Assembly (NCBI GenBank): GCA_023447635.1
Contig: JAEXNA010000062.1
Location: forward strand, 1-64,000
DNA: 64,000 nucleotides
From: Vulcanimicrobiota bacterium
Lineage (GTDB): Bacteria; Vulcanimicrobiota; Xenobia; Xenobiales; JADMJV01
Reading direction: 5' to 3'
This document shows positions 43,634-51,507 of the stretch, in pieces. Under the pieces are notes generated by a model, which worked only from the letters and a program-made list of their open reading frames with translations, did not search any database and was not told the origin of the DNA. The translations under genes were made by a program, and so were the position numbers. How positions within the stretch are numbered: the first letter of the stretch is position 1; each line of letters opens with the position of its first letter.

Positions 43634-44470
43634 ATGCGGATCGTCGACCGCGCCAATGGCAATATCCTGCTCGAGGTGCTCGACGACCAGGGAGAAAAGC
43701 TCACGGATCTCGTGGAGGACGTTCAGTCCTTTCAGGTCAGTGAGCTTTTTCTTGAGGTCGCCGAGCGCGAGGGTGTCGACCCCTCTATCGTCAGTCGGCT
43801 CCGTCAGGAGCTAGCTCAATCTCCGACTCTGTTTGTAGGCAGCGAACCAACCTTGGAAGGGCCCGCCGCGCAGCGCCTGGCCGGGCAGCTTCTCGACCAT
43901 TCCGGCGCCCCCGTCGGCGGGCTGGTGGTGACGGCGCAAAGCCAGCAGGAAGAGGCTGTATCCTGGGGCTTCTCGCGTCCCGACGGGACGTTCGAGCTCA
44001 GTTTTGCTGCCCGTCCCGACTGGAGTACGGTGGATCTCCTGATCTCTGGCCGAGGAGGTCTGCTCCTGAGCTCTTTCGAGCTCGATGAGCTGCACGACGA
44101 AGTCGAACGGATGGAGCCGTTTACGGTCCACACCGTGACCGGACGTATTCTCGTCGATGGGCAGGGGGGGCTGGCCGGCGGCCGCGTCGAGGCCTGGAGC
44201 ACATGGTCGGTGACGGACGCCGAAGGGCGCTTTGCCATCCCCGTCGATCGGCTCGGGGAAGAGCTGCATCTCGAAGTGTTCGCGCCTTCAGGTCAGCCGT
44301 TAGGCGGCTACTGGAAGGTCGCTCTGCCCGCTTCGGAGCCGGCCGACCTGGGTGAGCACTCGGTGCCTGCACCAGATCCGGCTTGGCCTGATAACGACGA
44401 GCCGTTGCTGGCGGTCGAACTTCCTCACGACTCGATGTTTCCCGGGGTCTCCGAGCACCCGCTGGGATAA
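43634..44470 (+). CDS. Protein with two carboxypeptidase-regulatory-like domains
   Basis: 278 aa without signal peptide. Residues about 80-150 (GQLLDHSGAPVGGLVVTAQS, then FSRPDGTFELSF) and 165-230 (VTGRILVDGQGGLAGGRVEA, then TDAEGRFAIPVD) are two beta-sandwich repeats like CarboxypepD_reg domains, usually binding or structural modules. The N-terminal 75 residues are acidic and helical. AGAGGT precedes ATG 43634. It lies in a two-gene unit with the small protein at 43264. The role is unknown; lack of a signal peptide is unusual for these domains. Confidence 0.72.
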   Translation: MRIVDRANGNILLEVLDDQGEKLTDLVEDVQSFQVSELFLEVAEREGVDPSIVSRLRQELAQSPTLFVGSEPTLEGPAAQRLAGQLLDHSGAPVGGLVVTAQSQQEEAVSWGFSRPDGTFELSFAARPDWSTVDLLISGRGGLLLSSFELDELHDEVERMEPFTVHTVTGRILVDGQGGLAGGRVEAWSTWSVTDAEGRFAIPVDRLGEELHLEVFAPSGQPLGGYWKVALPASEPADLGEHSVPAPDPAWPDNDEPLLAVELPHDSMFPGVSEHPLG

Positions 44471-44489
44471 GCAATCCTCCGACCAAAAC

Positions 44490-44515
44490 GCCTCTCCTCA
44501 CGGGGGGGCTTTTTT
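44490..44515 (+). terminator. Terminator after the regulatory-like domain gene
   Basis: gcctct and gggggc (with G-U pairs) close a short loop and run into a stretch of six T residues. The stem is weak in Watson-Crick pairs but the T tract is clear, 20 bases after the stop. Confidence 0.55.
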
Positions 44516-44644
44516 CTTCTCCACCCTATCCTTTCGGGGCCCTCCCCTGGGATCGCAAGGGTAGAAATCACGGCGACGCGGGGAATTCGTCGGCCCGGCT
44601 AAGAAGGCTTCAGGCATGATTTTTCTGCTTTGGGGAGCTTCTCT

Positions 44645-45928
44645 ATGCTCGCCCGCCTGATACAGTTTGTCGTTTGGTCTCTGGGGTATGCGCTGCTCGA
44701 TGTCTATCGCACCGTGCAGAAGGTCCTGGGGCGAGAGAGTCTGGTGCGTCCCAGCACCGAGGGACTCGAGCCGATCGAGGTGGTACGAAGCTGTCTCGAG
44801 TCATGTCTCGAGGTGCGCCGGGTCGGTCCGACCCAGACGGCGACCGTGCTTTGCGCCGGCTTTCGCCATTTCCGCGAGCCGTGGGCGCGCGATTTCGGGT
44901 TTGCCAGCTACGGACTGATCGCCGAAGGTCGCTCGGACGTTGTCCGCGACGGGGTGAAGCTGTTCTTCCGCCACCAGAAGAGCACCGGTCAGCTCCCTCT
45001 GAAGATGCACTCGACGAAGCTCCTGGAACGCTACCTGCACTCGCTGTTCGCCAGGGTCCAGCCGGTCGACGCCAACCTGATTCCTCGCTTCATCACGGCT
45101 CACGGGACCCGTTCCCTCGATTCCACGCTGTTGCTGGTGATTGCCTGGGGGGAATGTGTGCTGCACACCCGTGACGAGGAGTTGGCCGTCGACATTCACG
45201 GACAGGCGCTGCTGGCGCTTGAGTGGGTCGAGCGCTATAAGGGTCAACACGGTTTGATTCACCAGGGGCCGTTCGCGGATTGGGCCGACTCGATCGCCCG
45301 CCGAGGGGCGGTGCTCTACACCAACGTGCTCTGGTGGAAGGCGGTGAAGTGTCTCGAAGAGGTCGAAGCGTTTCTCCCCAACAAGCTGCATCCGCACAAG
45401 GACACCTCGAAGGCGATCGGCGATCGTCTTATCACTCATCTGTACAGCGAGCAATTGGGCTACCTCAAAGCCACCCCTCATTCGGCTATGTTCGCCACCA
45501 CGGGTAACTTTCTGGCTGTGGCCTGGGGTCTGACCACGCGTAAGCAGTCGCTCTCGATCCTGGAGTACGCGGACCGGGAAGAGCTAAGCTCGCCGGTGCC
45601 CAGTCGGGTCACGGACAGGGACTACCCTTTCTATCTGGTCGGTCCCGAGATGTGGATCGCCGGGATCTCGAACTACCATACTTCGTGTTCCTGGATGTGG
45701 ATCGGCGGGTGGCATGCGGTGGCTAACCATCGCGTCGGGAGGCGCGAGAAGGCTCGCGAAATTCACGACAGGATGCTGGCCACAGTGGCCAGGGACGGTA
45801 CGGTCTACGAGGTTCACGCCCCGACGGGCGAACCGCTGGCGACCCGTCTGTACCATTCGGAAGAGCCGCTATCCTGGAACGCCGCCCTGATTCTCTATTC
45901 CGAGTCTGTGATCGCCAAGGAGCTGTAA
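44645..45928 (+). CDS. Six-hairpin glycosidase-like protein (amylo-1,6-glucosidase type)
   Basis: 427 aa. An N-terminal hydrophobic stretch (MLARLIQFVVWSLGYALLDV) may attach it to the membrane. The body matches alpha/alpha-barrel glycosidases: FREPWARDFGFASYGLIAEG near residue 80, THGTRSLDSTLLLV-like spacing at HGTRSLDSTLLLVIAWGE, and a late WMWIGGWHAVANHRVGRREK with repeated aromatic residues. Such proteins hydrolyse alpha-glucosidic bonds or act on oligosaccharides; substrate unknown. GGGGAG precedes ATG 44645. Five bases separate it from the GT4 glycosyltransferase, so they may act on the same glycan or glycolipid. Confidence 0.75.
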   Translation: MLARLIQFVVWSLGYALLDVYRTVQKVLGRESLVRPSTEGLEPIEVVRSCLESCLEVRRVGPTQTATVLCAGFRHFREPWARDFGFASYGLIAEGRSDVVRDGVKLFFRHQKSTGQLPLKMHSTKLLERYLHSLFARVQPVDANLIPRFITAHGTRSLDSTLLLVIAWGECVLHTRDEELAVDIHGQALLALEWVERYKGQHGLIHQGPFADWADSIARRGAVLYTNVLWWKAVKCLEEVEAFLPNKLHPHKDTSKAIGDRLITHLYSEQLGYLKATPHSAMFATTGNFLAVAWGLTTRKQSLSILEYADREELSSPVPSRVTDRDYPFYLVGPEMWIAGISNYHTSCSWMWIGGWHAVANHRVGRREKAREIHDRMLATVARDGTVYEVHAPTGEPLATRLYHSEEPLSWNAALILYSESVIAKEL

Positions 45929-45933
45929 GTCTG

Positions 45934-47172
45934 ATGCATGAGTGGGAAAACCGTTATCGAGTCGGGATGTTCACCAACGTCTATCTTCCCACCACCAACG
46001 GCGTGGTGGTCTCGGTCGAGACCTTTCGCAGGGCGCTGACCGAATTAGGCCACCACGTCTATGTTTTCGGCCCGGACAGCGGGAGTATCGACGACCGTGC
46101 TCCGTACATCTTTCGCTACCCCGCTCTGGAGCTTCCGCTGCAGAAGTACCCCCTGACGTTGCCGGTCTCGCCGTACATCGACCACGTCATTCGGAATCTC
46201 AAGCCGCAGGTGCTGCACGCTAACCACCCCGCCCTGTTGGGGCGGGTGGCCGAGCGTAAGAGTGCCGAGCTGGACCTACCTCTTGTCTTTACCTATCACA
46301 CCCGCTACGCCGACTATTCTCATTACGCCGACCCGTTGCCCCAGGAGAACGTGAAGGAGTTTATCGACCACTGGCTGGCGTCTTTTATGACGGCGTGTCA
46401 CCAGGTTGTAGTGCCCAGCAAGAGTATCAAGGAGATGCTGATCCAGCACTACGGCGACGCCATCGCGACTCACGTCTCTATCGTCCCGACCGGCGTCGAA
46501 ACAGCCAAGTTTTCGAAATACGAACACCTCGAGGCGCGGCAGAAGCTGGGTTGGCCGGCCGAGCGCAAGACTTTGGTCTCGATCGGGCGGTTGGCGAAAG
46601 AGAAGAACTTCGATCTTCTGATCAAGGCTTTTGCCCGCCTTCAGCGCCAGGACGCCTATCTCGTTATCATGGGGGGAGGCGATGAACGGAAGCACCTCGA
46701 GAGCCTGGCTCGCGACCTGGGTGTCGCCGAGAGGGTCCAGTTCGCCGGGCTGGTGCCGTTTGATGAAGTTCCCCTTTATCTAGCGGCCTCGGACCTGTTC
46801 GTCTTTGCCTCGGTGACGGAAACTCAGGGTCTGGTCACCCTGGAGGCCATGGCTTCGGGCCTCCCGGTTGCCGCCGTCGACGCTTCTGGAACTCGGGAAG
46901 CGGTCAGTGCGGACTGTTCGGTGTTGACCGAAGAGTCCGAGGAAGCGCTGGCCCGGGGGATGGCGCAGATGTTAGAGAGCGGCGACCCCGCCTCGGCGCG
47001 AGAGGCTGCTCGAAGACGGGCCTCGGAGTTCGACGTGCTGGTTCAGGGGCGAGCGATGGTCGAAGTCTACGAGAAGGCGATCGCGGCTCACAAGGCGCGC
47101 TCTCGGGTCCTGATCATGTCCGAGCGGATCAAGACGCGTTGGGAAGAGCTGCTAAGTATCTTCCGTCTCTGA
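45934..47172 (+). CDS. GT4 glycosyltransferase, diacylglycerol glucosyltransferase-like
   Basis: 412-aa GT-B fold enzyme. The N-terminal domain begins RVGMFTNVYLPTTNGVVVSV, a pattern of 1,2-diacylglycerol 3-glucosyltransferases and related GT4 enzymes. FTYHTRYADYSHYADPLPQE is the acceptor region. The donor domain has VSIGRLAKEKNFDLLIKAFA and the E-x7-E motif ETQGLVTLEAMASGLPVAA. It probably transfers a sugar to a membrane lipid on the cytoplasmic face. It is co-transcribed with the glycosidase-like gene; the 3' end overlaps a convergent gene by 21 bases. Confidence 0.9.
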   Translation: MHEWENRYRVGMFTNVYLPTTNGVVVSVETFRRALTELGHHVYVFGPDSGSIDDRAPYIFRYPALELPLQKYPLTLPVSPYIDHVIRNLKPQVLHANHPALLGRVAERKSAELDLPLVFTYHTRYADYSHYADPLPQENVKEFIDHWLASFMTACHQVVVPSKSIKEMLIQHYGDAIATHVSIVPTGVETAKFSKYEHLEARQKLGWPAERKTLVSIGRLAKEKNFDLLIKAFARLQRQDAYLVIMGGGDERKHLESLARDLGVAERVQFAGLVPFDEVPLYLAASDLFVFASVTETQGLVTLEAMASGLPVAAVDASGTREAVSADCSVLTEESEEALARGMAQMLESGDPASAREAARRRASEFDVLVQGRAMVEVYEKAIAAHKARSRVLIMSERIKTRWEELLSIFRL

Positions 47173-47352
47173 GCCGAAGTAGGGATACGGCGCCGGCTTC
47201 TGGGCCCTGGTGGCTTCAGGGACGGCGCTGTGTTCGAAGGGGCAGTGCCGGCAAGCGTTCCCGCAGCAGGTGCCTCGGCGCAAGTGGAAGCGCTCGGTGA
47301 GAACGAACTTGCCGTCTTCCATATAGAAGTCGTCAGGATGAAGGTTGCTCAC
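47152..47352 (-). CDS. Small cysteine-motif protein (DUF5522-like)
   Basis: 66 aa. FVLTERFHLRRGTCCGNACR followed by HCPF is the hallmark of a small family (DUF5522) with a CC-x3-C-x2-C cluster that may bind metal. GTG at 47352 overlaps the stop of the upstream thioesterase as GTGA. The 3' end overlaps the convergent glycosyltransferase. Function unknown. Confidence 0.8.
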   Translation of the reverse strand: MSNLHPDDFYMEDGKFVLTERFHLRRGTCCGNACRHCPFEHSAVPEATRAQKPAPYPYFGSETEDT

Positions 47353-47768
47353 TTCAGATACTCCTCGAACACCGACTTGAGCAGGTTGTAGGGGGGAGGA
47401 AGATGCCGGGGGTGCAGCGGCTTGAGGTTCGGGCCGGTAAGCGCGTGCACGGACTCTCCTTCGACGACCAATGTGTCACGGTTGAAGCCTCGATACCCCA
47501 TTCCGACACGTAGCCCTCGGAACAGGCTGGGAAAGACCTCGAGTCTCAGGATGTCGCCGTAGCCAAGGCGCCCCTTGAGACGCACGCTGTAAGAGAGGAC
47601 CGGGGCGAAAAGCCCCTGGGCTTCGAAGTCGGGGTAGGGCAGTAGGTAGCGAGTAAAGTACTCGGTGCGCCCCTGCTCAAAGTACACTGGGTAGTGGGAG
47701 TGGTGCACTACTCCCATCTGGTCGGTCTCGGCGTAGCGGACCGCGATCAGGCTTTCGCTCAGGGACAC
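47349..47768 (-). CDS. Acyl-CoA thioesterase, YbgC/4-hydroxybenzoyl-CoA type
   Basis: 139-aa hotdog-fold thioesterase. The active-site region YAETDQMGVVHHSHYPVYFE holds the catalytic Asp and the conserved GVVHHSHY. VRLKGRLGYGDILRLEVFPS follows. It hydrolyses acyl-CoA or acyl-ACP in the cytoplasm; the substrate is not predictable. The start is GTG at 47768. It precedes the DUF5522-like gene with a four-base overlap, and the rpsT terminator lies just upstream. Confidence 0.92.
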   Translation of the reverse strand: MSLSESLIAVRYAETDQMGVVHHSHYPVYFEQGRTEYFTRYLLPYPDFEAQGLFAPVLSYSVRLKGRLGYGDILRLEVFPSLFRGLRVGMGYRGFNRDTLVVEGESVHALTGPNLKPLHPRHLPPPYNLLKSVFEEYLK

Positions 47769-47785
47769 GTGGTGGCTTTCCTCTC

Positions 47786-47827
47786 CAAAAGAAAAACGAC
47801 CTACCCCTTAGAGAGAGGCGGTCGTTT
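47786..47827 (-). terminator. Terminator of rpsT
   Basis: On the minus strand aaacgacc pairs with ggtcgttt (8 bp, 18-base loop), followed by TTCTTTTGG. It begins 29 bases after the rpsT stop. Confidence 0.7.
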
Positions 47828-47855
47828 CCGTCGGCTCTGACGCGATGCTGCCGTG

Positions 47856-48125
47856 TTAGGCGGTTGCGAGCGCGTTGAGCTTCTTCATCAGGCGCGACTT
47901 TTTGCGACCGGCCTGATTTCTGTGAATGACGCCCTTGGCGACAGCTTTGTCCAGCTCGGAAACGGCTTTGACCACAAAGGCTTTGGCTTCTTCCTGGCTC
48001 TGACCGGTGACGCCTTCGTTAGCTCTGCGCAACGAGGTCTTCACCTTAGATTTCACCATCTGGTTGCGAGCACGACGGCGCTCCTGAACCTTGATGGCTT
48101 TTTTTGCACTCTTTGTGTTGGCCAC
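47856..48125 (-). CDS. rpsT: 30S ribosomal protein S20
   Basis: 89-aa basic primary-binding protein of the 30S subunit. The sequence is typical S20: ANTKSAKKAIKVQERRRARN at the start, SKVKTSLRRANEG, and GVIHRNQAGRKKSRLMKKLN at the end. GTG at 48125 has GGAGG about seven bases upstream, and a strong promoter lies at 48180-48208. The frame continues upstream without S20 residues. It has its own promoter and terminator. Confidence 0.97.
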   Translation of the reverse strand: MANTKSAKKAIKVQERRRARNQMVKSKVKTSLRRANEGVTGQSQEEAKAFVVKAVSELDKAVAKGVIHRNQAGRKKSRLMKKLNALATA

Positions 48126-48179
48126 TGAGTTGCCTCCGCTAAAACTTTGCTCTTCCCACGTTTGGGGTCGAACCGCGCT

Positions 48180-48208
48180 AGTATAGTAGGCCACCGCTGG
48201 CGCGTCAA
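48180..48208 (-). promoter_or_regulatory. rpsT promoter
   Basis: On the minus strand TTGACG (48208-48203), a 17-base spacer and TATACT (48185-48180), each five of six to consensus. The implied start gives a leader of about 47 bases before GTG 48125. It overlaps nothing coding except the far end of the intergenic region after the sugar transferase. Confidence 0.8.
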
Positions 48209-48229
48209 CCCATGTTCGAAGAAACCGCC

Positions 48230-48886
48230 TCAGCGCCCGCGATATATAGGCTGAGGCAGGCCCTCGGGTCGAAACTCTGGCATCGTCGCTTCGCCCCTGG
48301 CCGAAATGTCCGAGCGCCGCAGAACCTTGCTTACGGTCATCATCAAAATCTTCAGGTCCCACCAGAAGCTGTAGCCTTCGGCGTAGACGACGTCGAGTTC
48401 GAGCTTGCTTTCCCAGTCGAGCGCGTTGCGACCGTTGACCTGACACCATCCGGTCAGCCCGGGGCGGACCAGGTGGCGTTTCCACTCGCGCTCCGTGTAG
48501 CGGTCGCGATATCGCTCCAGAAGGGGGCGTGGTCCGACCAGGCTCATATGACCGGCCAGAATGTCCAGCAGCTGAGGCAGCTCGTCGAGTGAGGTCGACC
48601 GTAGCTTTCGGCCGAAACCGCCCAGCCGTACCTCGTCGGATAGCGGGTCGCCCTTTTCGTCGAAGGCGTCTCGCATCGAACGGAATTTGTGCAGCAAGAA
48701 CGGTTTGCCGTCTTTACCCAGCCGCCGTTGACAGAAGGTCACCGGACGACCAAGTTTCAGGCCGATCAGCGCCGTCAGCAGGCAGAGGATCGGAGCAAGG
48801 GTCAGCAGGAGCGCCATCGACCCAACAATGTCGAAAAGTCGCTTTCCGCCTTGTCGGTAGAGGGAGAATTCCAGAGGAAGATTCAT
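48230..48886 (-). CDS. Initiating sugar transferase (undecaprenyl-phosphate phosphosugar transferase type)
   Basis: 218 aa. One membrane helix (FDIVGSMALLLTLAPILCLL) precedes the catalytic domain of the WcaJ/ExoY/RfbP family: LGKDGKPFLLHKFRSMRDAF, STSLDELPQLLDILAGHMSL, VGPRPLLERY and LVRPGLTGWCQVNGRNALDW. It moves a sugar phosphate to undecaprenyl phosphate to begin a polysaccharide repeat. ATG at 48886 is 32 bases after the O-antigen ligase-like gene, so both are one unit. It is a short type without the extra N-terminal membrane domain. No other polysaccharide genes are present here. Confidence 0.93.
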   Translation of the reverse strand: MNLPLEFSLYRQGGKRLFDIVGSMALLLTLAPILCLLTALIGLKLGRPVTFCQRRLGKDGKPFLLHKFRSMRDAFDEKGDPLSDEVRLGGFGRKLRSTSLDELPQLLDILAGHMSLVGPRPLLERYRDRYTEREWKRHLVRPGLTGWCQVNGRNALDWESKLELDVVYAEGYSFWWDLKILMMTVSKVLRRSDISARGEATMPEFRPEGLPQPIYRGR

Positions 48887-48918
48887 TTCAGCCGCTTCGC
48901 AGGCCGGGCGAGCATCAC

Positions 48919-51162
48919 CTAGCGCGCTGGCCAGACCCTCTCGGGAAGGGGGTAGACTGGGTCCAGTTGGTGAGCTTTTTCCAGTAGCTCCCGGGCCCGT
49001 GTCGGCTCGCCCAGGCCATAGAGAGACATTCCCCATCCGAAAAGAGCCCTGGCCTCTGGAGCGGGGGCTGTCTCACTCAGGAAACGGTAGATCGGTTCGG
49101 TCCGGGCCGGCTCGCGCTGAGGGTCGACGCCATCGGCGATATCGTAGAGCATGGGTCGAAGCTCGGTGGCAAGCTTCTGGCGATGCCCAGGGTGGGCGAT
49201 GCTCCAACCCTTGTCCAGATCGTAAATGGCCAGAGCGTCTCGCACGACTTTGTCGTAAAGCTCCTGATCTCCGAGAGAGCGGGCCGTCGCGAGCAGGCCG
49301 CGATAGATGCTGGGGCGATTGAAACGGTCGCGCTGGAGAGCCCTGGAGTCGTTCGCCAGGGCGGATTCCCAGCGCCCCATGGCACGGTCGACCTCGGCGG
49401 CGATCTGGTAGGTCGCCGCATCTTCCGGGGCGACTTTCAGGGCGCGCGCCACTAGCGGTTCCAGTTCGGAAGGGTCGCGCTGGGAGGCTACGCCAAGGGA
49501 GAGGGCGGTCAGGGCCGGGCGTCCCCAGATCGGCAGGCGGTCAGAGACTTCGCGGGCCATTCGGTAGCCGATTTGCGGATCGGTTTGTCGGGTGCTCAGC
49601 TCGTACTCCCTGGCGAAAGGAAAGATGAGCAAGACTAGCGCTAGCAGGGGCAGGGGCCAGGGAGAGAACGACCGGGTGGGCGGCGCGGGTTCCCTGTCGC
49701 CTCGCAAAAGGGCCAGCACGAAGGCGGCGCTGGTCCACATGACGGCGAAGTGATATCCGATCTCGAACTGAGAATAGAGGCCACCGATGGCCAGTCCAAC
49801 CAGGGGTGCCCGTTGCCAGGGCTTGGTGGCGGGCGCGATGGCGGACTTGGCCAGGTACAGCCCTAGCCCGATACCGAGCAAGATGGTGCCCACCCAGCCC
49901 ACTTCCGAGAGCAGTTCCACGACGGTGCCGTGGGCGGAGTCGCTGAAATAGTAGTAGTGCTCTTGAACTGCGGGATAGGCTTCACTGAAGCGGTCCGGGC
50001 CGACTCCCAGAAGGGGGTGGTGCAGGGACAGTTCCAACGCCGCTCGCCAGAAATGAATTCGGCCAGCGGCAGAGTCGTCGGCACCGGTGAGGGAGGCCAT
50101 ACGACGCTCGGCAAGCTCTCCCAGGGAATGCTTCGCCCCGATGCCGGTGACAAGAAGGCTGGTCAAGGCGCCCAGCAGTACGAGTCGGAAGAGAGCCTGC
50201 TTGCCCAATCGGCCAGAGAAGGCCAGGCTAAGAAGGGGCGGGGCCGCAAGAAGCGCCACCCCGCCAAGCAGCCCCATCCCTCCCAGGTGCTGTCTAATGG
50301 CGACCAGCAAAAGCAATCCGGCCAGGCCAAACAGGCCCCAGCCGACGATCTCTCGGCCCGACGATTGCGCCTCGAGAAGTAGCAGAAGCACCAGTCCGAT
50401 AAGGCCCGCGAGCCAGGCCGCGCGAGAGACCGTCAAGGCCAGCGAGGCCGCGCCAAAGGTCGTTCCGATCAAGGCCCAGGGAAGCTCCCGCCGGTCCGCT
50501 CGTAGAAGAGCCGAAATGGCCAGGGGAAGTACCAGGAGCAGCCAGTTGGCCAGGGTACCGGGTAGCTGGAAAGGGCCTGCTGCGCGAAAGTCGGCGGGGC
50601 TTCTCAAGGCCGGTTCCAGGCTGATCAGGCCAGTCACCAGCAGAGGGCCGTAAAGAGAGGCGTTGCGCCACGCCATACCCGCTTGAACCGGCAGAGCCGA
50701 AGGCGCCGCCCACAGAACGGCAGCGGCAGCGACCCAGCCCAGGACGAAAAGCAGGCTTTCGAGGGGATCGCCGCCCCGCCAAGCCGAGAGGGCGCTCCAG
50801 CCGAGAAACAAGGATAGCCAGAGGCCCGGTGAGCTGAGGCTGGGTTTCTGGGGGCGCCATCCAGAGAAGGCTAGAGCGAGAAGGGCGAGGATGGCAAACT
50901 GCAGCCGCGATGCACTAGAGATCCCCACCCCAGGATCGACAATCAGGTCGGGAGCCTCGGGGAAAAGGGCCTGCCAGAGTGGGGGAAGGCAAGGCATCCA
51001 CCATAGCAACAGAAGCGGAACGGAGGCTCCGCGAGCTATACCCTGCGCAGCCCGATTGGACTGGGGCGACATAGTCCGCCATTTTGGTCCGAAAGAACCC
51101 CATTCCTGCACGGTTTTCCGTCCGACGTCGCCCATCGATCCCCCCGGCTGGAGGAAAGTCAA
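48919..51162 (-). CDS. O-antigen ligase/polymerase-like membrane protein with TPR tail
   Basis: 747 aa. About ten to twelve membrane helices lie in residues 45-505 (for example FAILALLALAFSGW, LALTVSRAAWLAGLIGLVLL). The Wzy/WaaL landmark region LELSLHHPLLGVGPDRFSEA is followed by SDSAHGTVVELLSEVGWVGT. From about residue 550 TPR-like repeats follow (VAPEDAATYQIAAEVDRAMG). It probably polymerises or transfers a lipid-linked glycan. Start choice is open: TTG 51162 has AGGAG eight bases upstream; ATG 51135 and ATG 51072 are alternatives. Its role fits the sugar transferase immediately downstream. Confidence 0.85.
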   Translation of the reverse strand: MTFLQPGGSMGDVGRKTVQEWGSFGPKWRTMSPQSNRAAQGIARGASVPLLLLWWMPCLPPLWQALFPEAPDLIVDPGVGISSASRLQFAILALLALAFSGWRPQKPSLSSPGLWLSLFLGWSALSAWRGGDPLESLLFVLGWVAAAAVLWAAPSALPVQAGMAWRNASLYGPLLVTGLISLEPALRSPADFRAAGPFQLPGTLANWLLLVLPLAISALLRADRRELPWALIGTTFGAASLALTVSRAAWLAGLIGLVLLLLLEAQSSGREIVGWGLFGLAGLLLLVAIRQHLGGMGLLGGVALLAAPPLLSLAFSGRLGKQALFRLVLLGALTSLLVTGIGAKHSLGELAERRMASLTGADDSAAGRIHFWRAALELSLHHPLLGVGPDRFSEAYPAVQEHYYYFSDSAHGTVVELLSEVGWVGTILLGIGLGLYLAKSAIAPATKPWQRAPLVGLAIGGLYSQFEIGYHFAVMWTSAAFVLALLRGDREPAPPTRSFSPWPLPLLALVLLIFPFAREYELSTRQTDPQIGYRMAREVSDRLPIWGRPALTALSLGVASQRDPSELEPLVARALKVAPEDAATYQIAAEVDRAMGRWESALANDSRALQRDRFNRPSIYRGLLATARSLGDQELYDKVVRDALAIYDLDKGWSIAHPGHRQKLATELRPMLYDIADGVDPQREPARTEPIYRFLSETAPAPEARALFGWGMSLYGLGEPTRARELLEKAHQLDPVYPLPERVWPAR

Positions 51163-51239
51163 CCCGTTGCTCCTGGCGAATCGACCGTGCTACCATCGCA
51201 TTTGTCGCTTCCGCTTGCGGTGTAGCGAGCCGAAATGTA

Positions 51240-51403
51240 CTGAGCCGATGTTTTTACCTGGGGAGCAGTACTCCGTGCTCTTGTGTTGAGTACCGTCGCT
51301 TCGGCGTCGGAGTCCTGATAGAGCGCGGGCCAGAGGTGCGCCCTCCTGCTTTTGCAGGTTCAGGTACAGGCTCGTCAAGCCGTCTCGCGGAGCGGCTTTT
51401 TTT
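51240..51403 (+). ncRNA. Candidate small non-coding RNA
   Basis: The end is well defined by a terminator, the start is approximate. Hairpins seen are gagca/tgctc (51264 region), competing gtactc/gagtac, cgc-ttcg-gcg, and cctgc-tttt-gcagg, then the terminator stem. No open frame fits, and no upstream plus-strand gene ends here, so the terminator must serve an untranslated transcript. It does not resemble SRP RNA, 6S RNA, tmRNA, RNase P RNA or a tRNA that I can recognise. A promoter was not clearly found. Confidence 0.45.
51377..51403 (+). terminator. Rho-independent terminator of the candidate RNA
   Basis: aagccg with cggctt and, inside a one-base bulge, ctc with gag close a three-base loop; seven T residues follow. 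The T tract and stem are typical. Confidence 0.8.
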
Positions 51404-51433
51404 GTGCCCTCCCGAGTTTTATCCTAATCGGTC

Positions 51434-51439
51434 TATAAT
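51434..51439 (+). promoter_or_regulatory. Promoter -10 element for the glutathione synthetase gene
   Basis: A perfect TATAAT in gtcTATAATgtagg lies about 70 bases before ATG 51508. No good -35 hexamer stands at 16-18 bases, so an activator or another sigma factor may help. The implied leader is about 60 bases. Confidence 0.5.
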
Positions 51440-51507
51440 GTAGGAGGGGGGCAAAGGGGCGCACCCGAACGGGCAACGCGACAGCCCAAGAGAGGATTTA
51501 CCACCCC

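Larger units (their letters stand above)
51163..51507. other. Gene-free stretch of 345 bases
   Basis: No protein-coding frame with a start site and sensible codon use was found on either strand. It separates the divergent O-antigen ligase-like and glutathione synthetase genes. It contains, on the plus strand, a run of hairpins ending in a strong terminator (candidate RNA gene), then a TATAAT element and a short leader to ATG 51508. Confidence 0.6.

Noticed and set aside
51190..51378. 62-codon minus-strand open frame in the gene-free region
   Set aside because: TTG start without ribosome site, very basic composition and overlap with the hairpins and terminator.
51240..51403. tRNA or SRP RNA in the candidate RNA region
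   Set aside because: No cloverleaf, T-loop or the SRP GGAA tetraloop domain could be placed.
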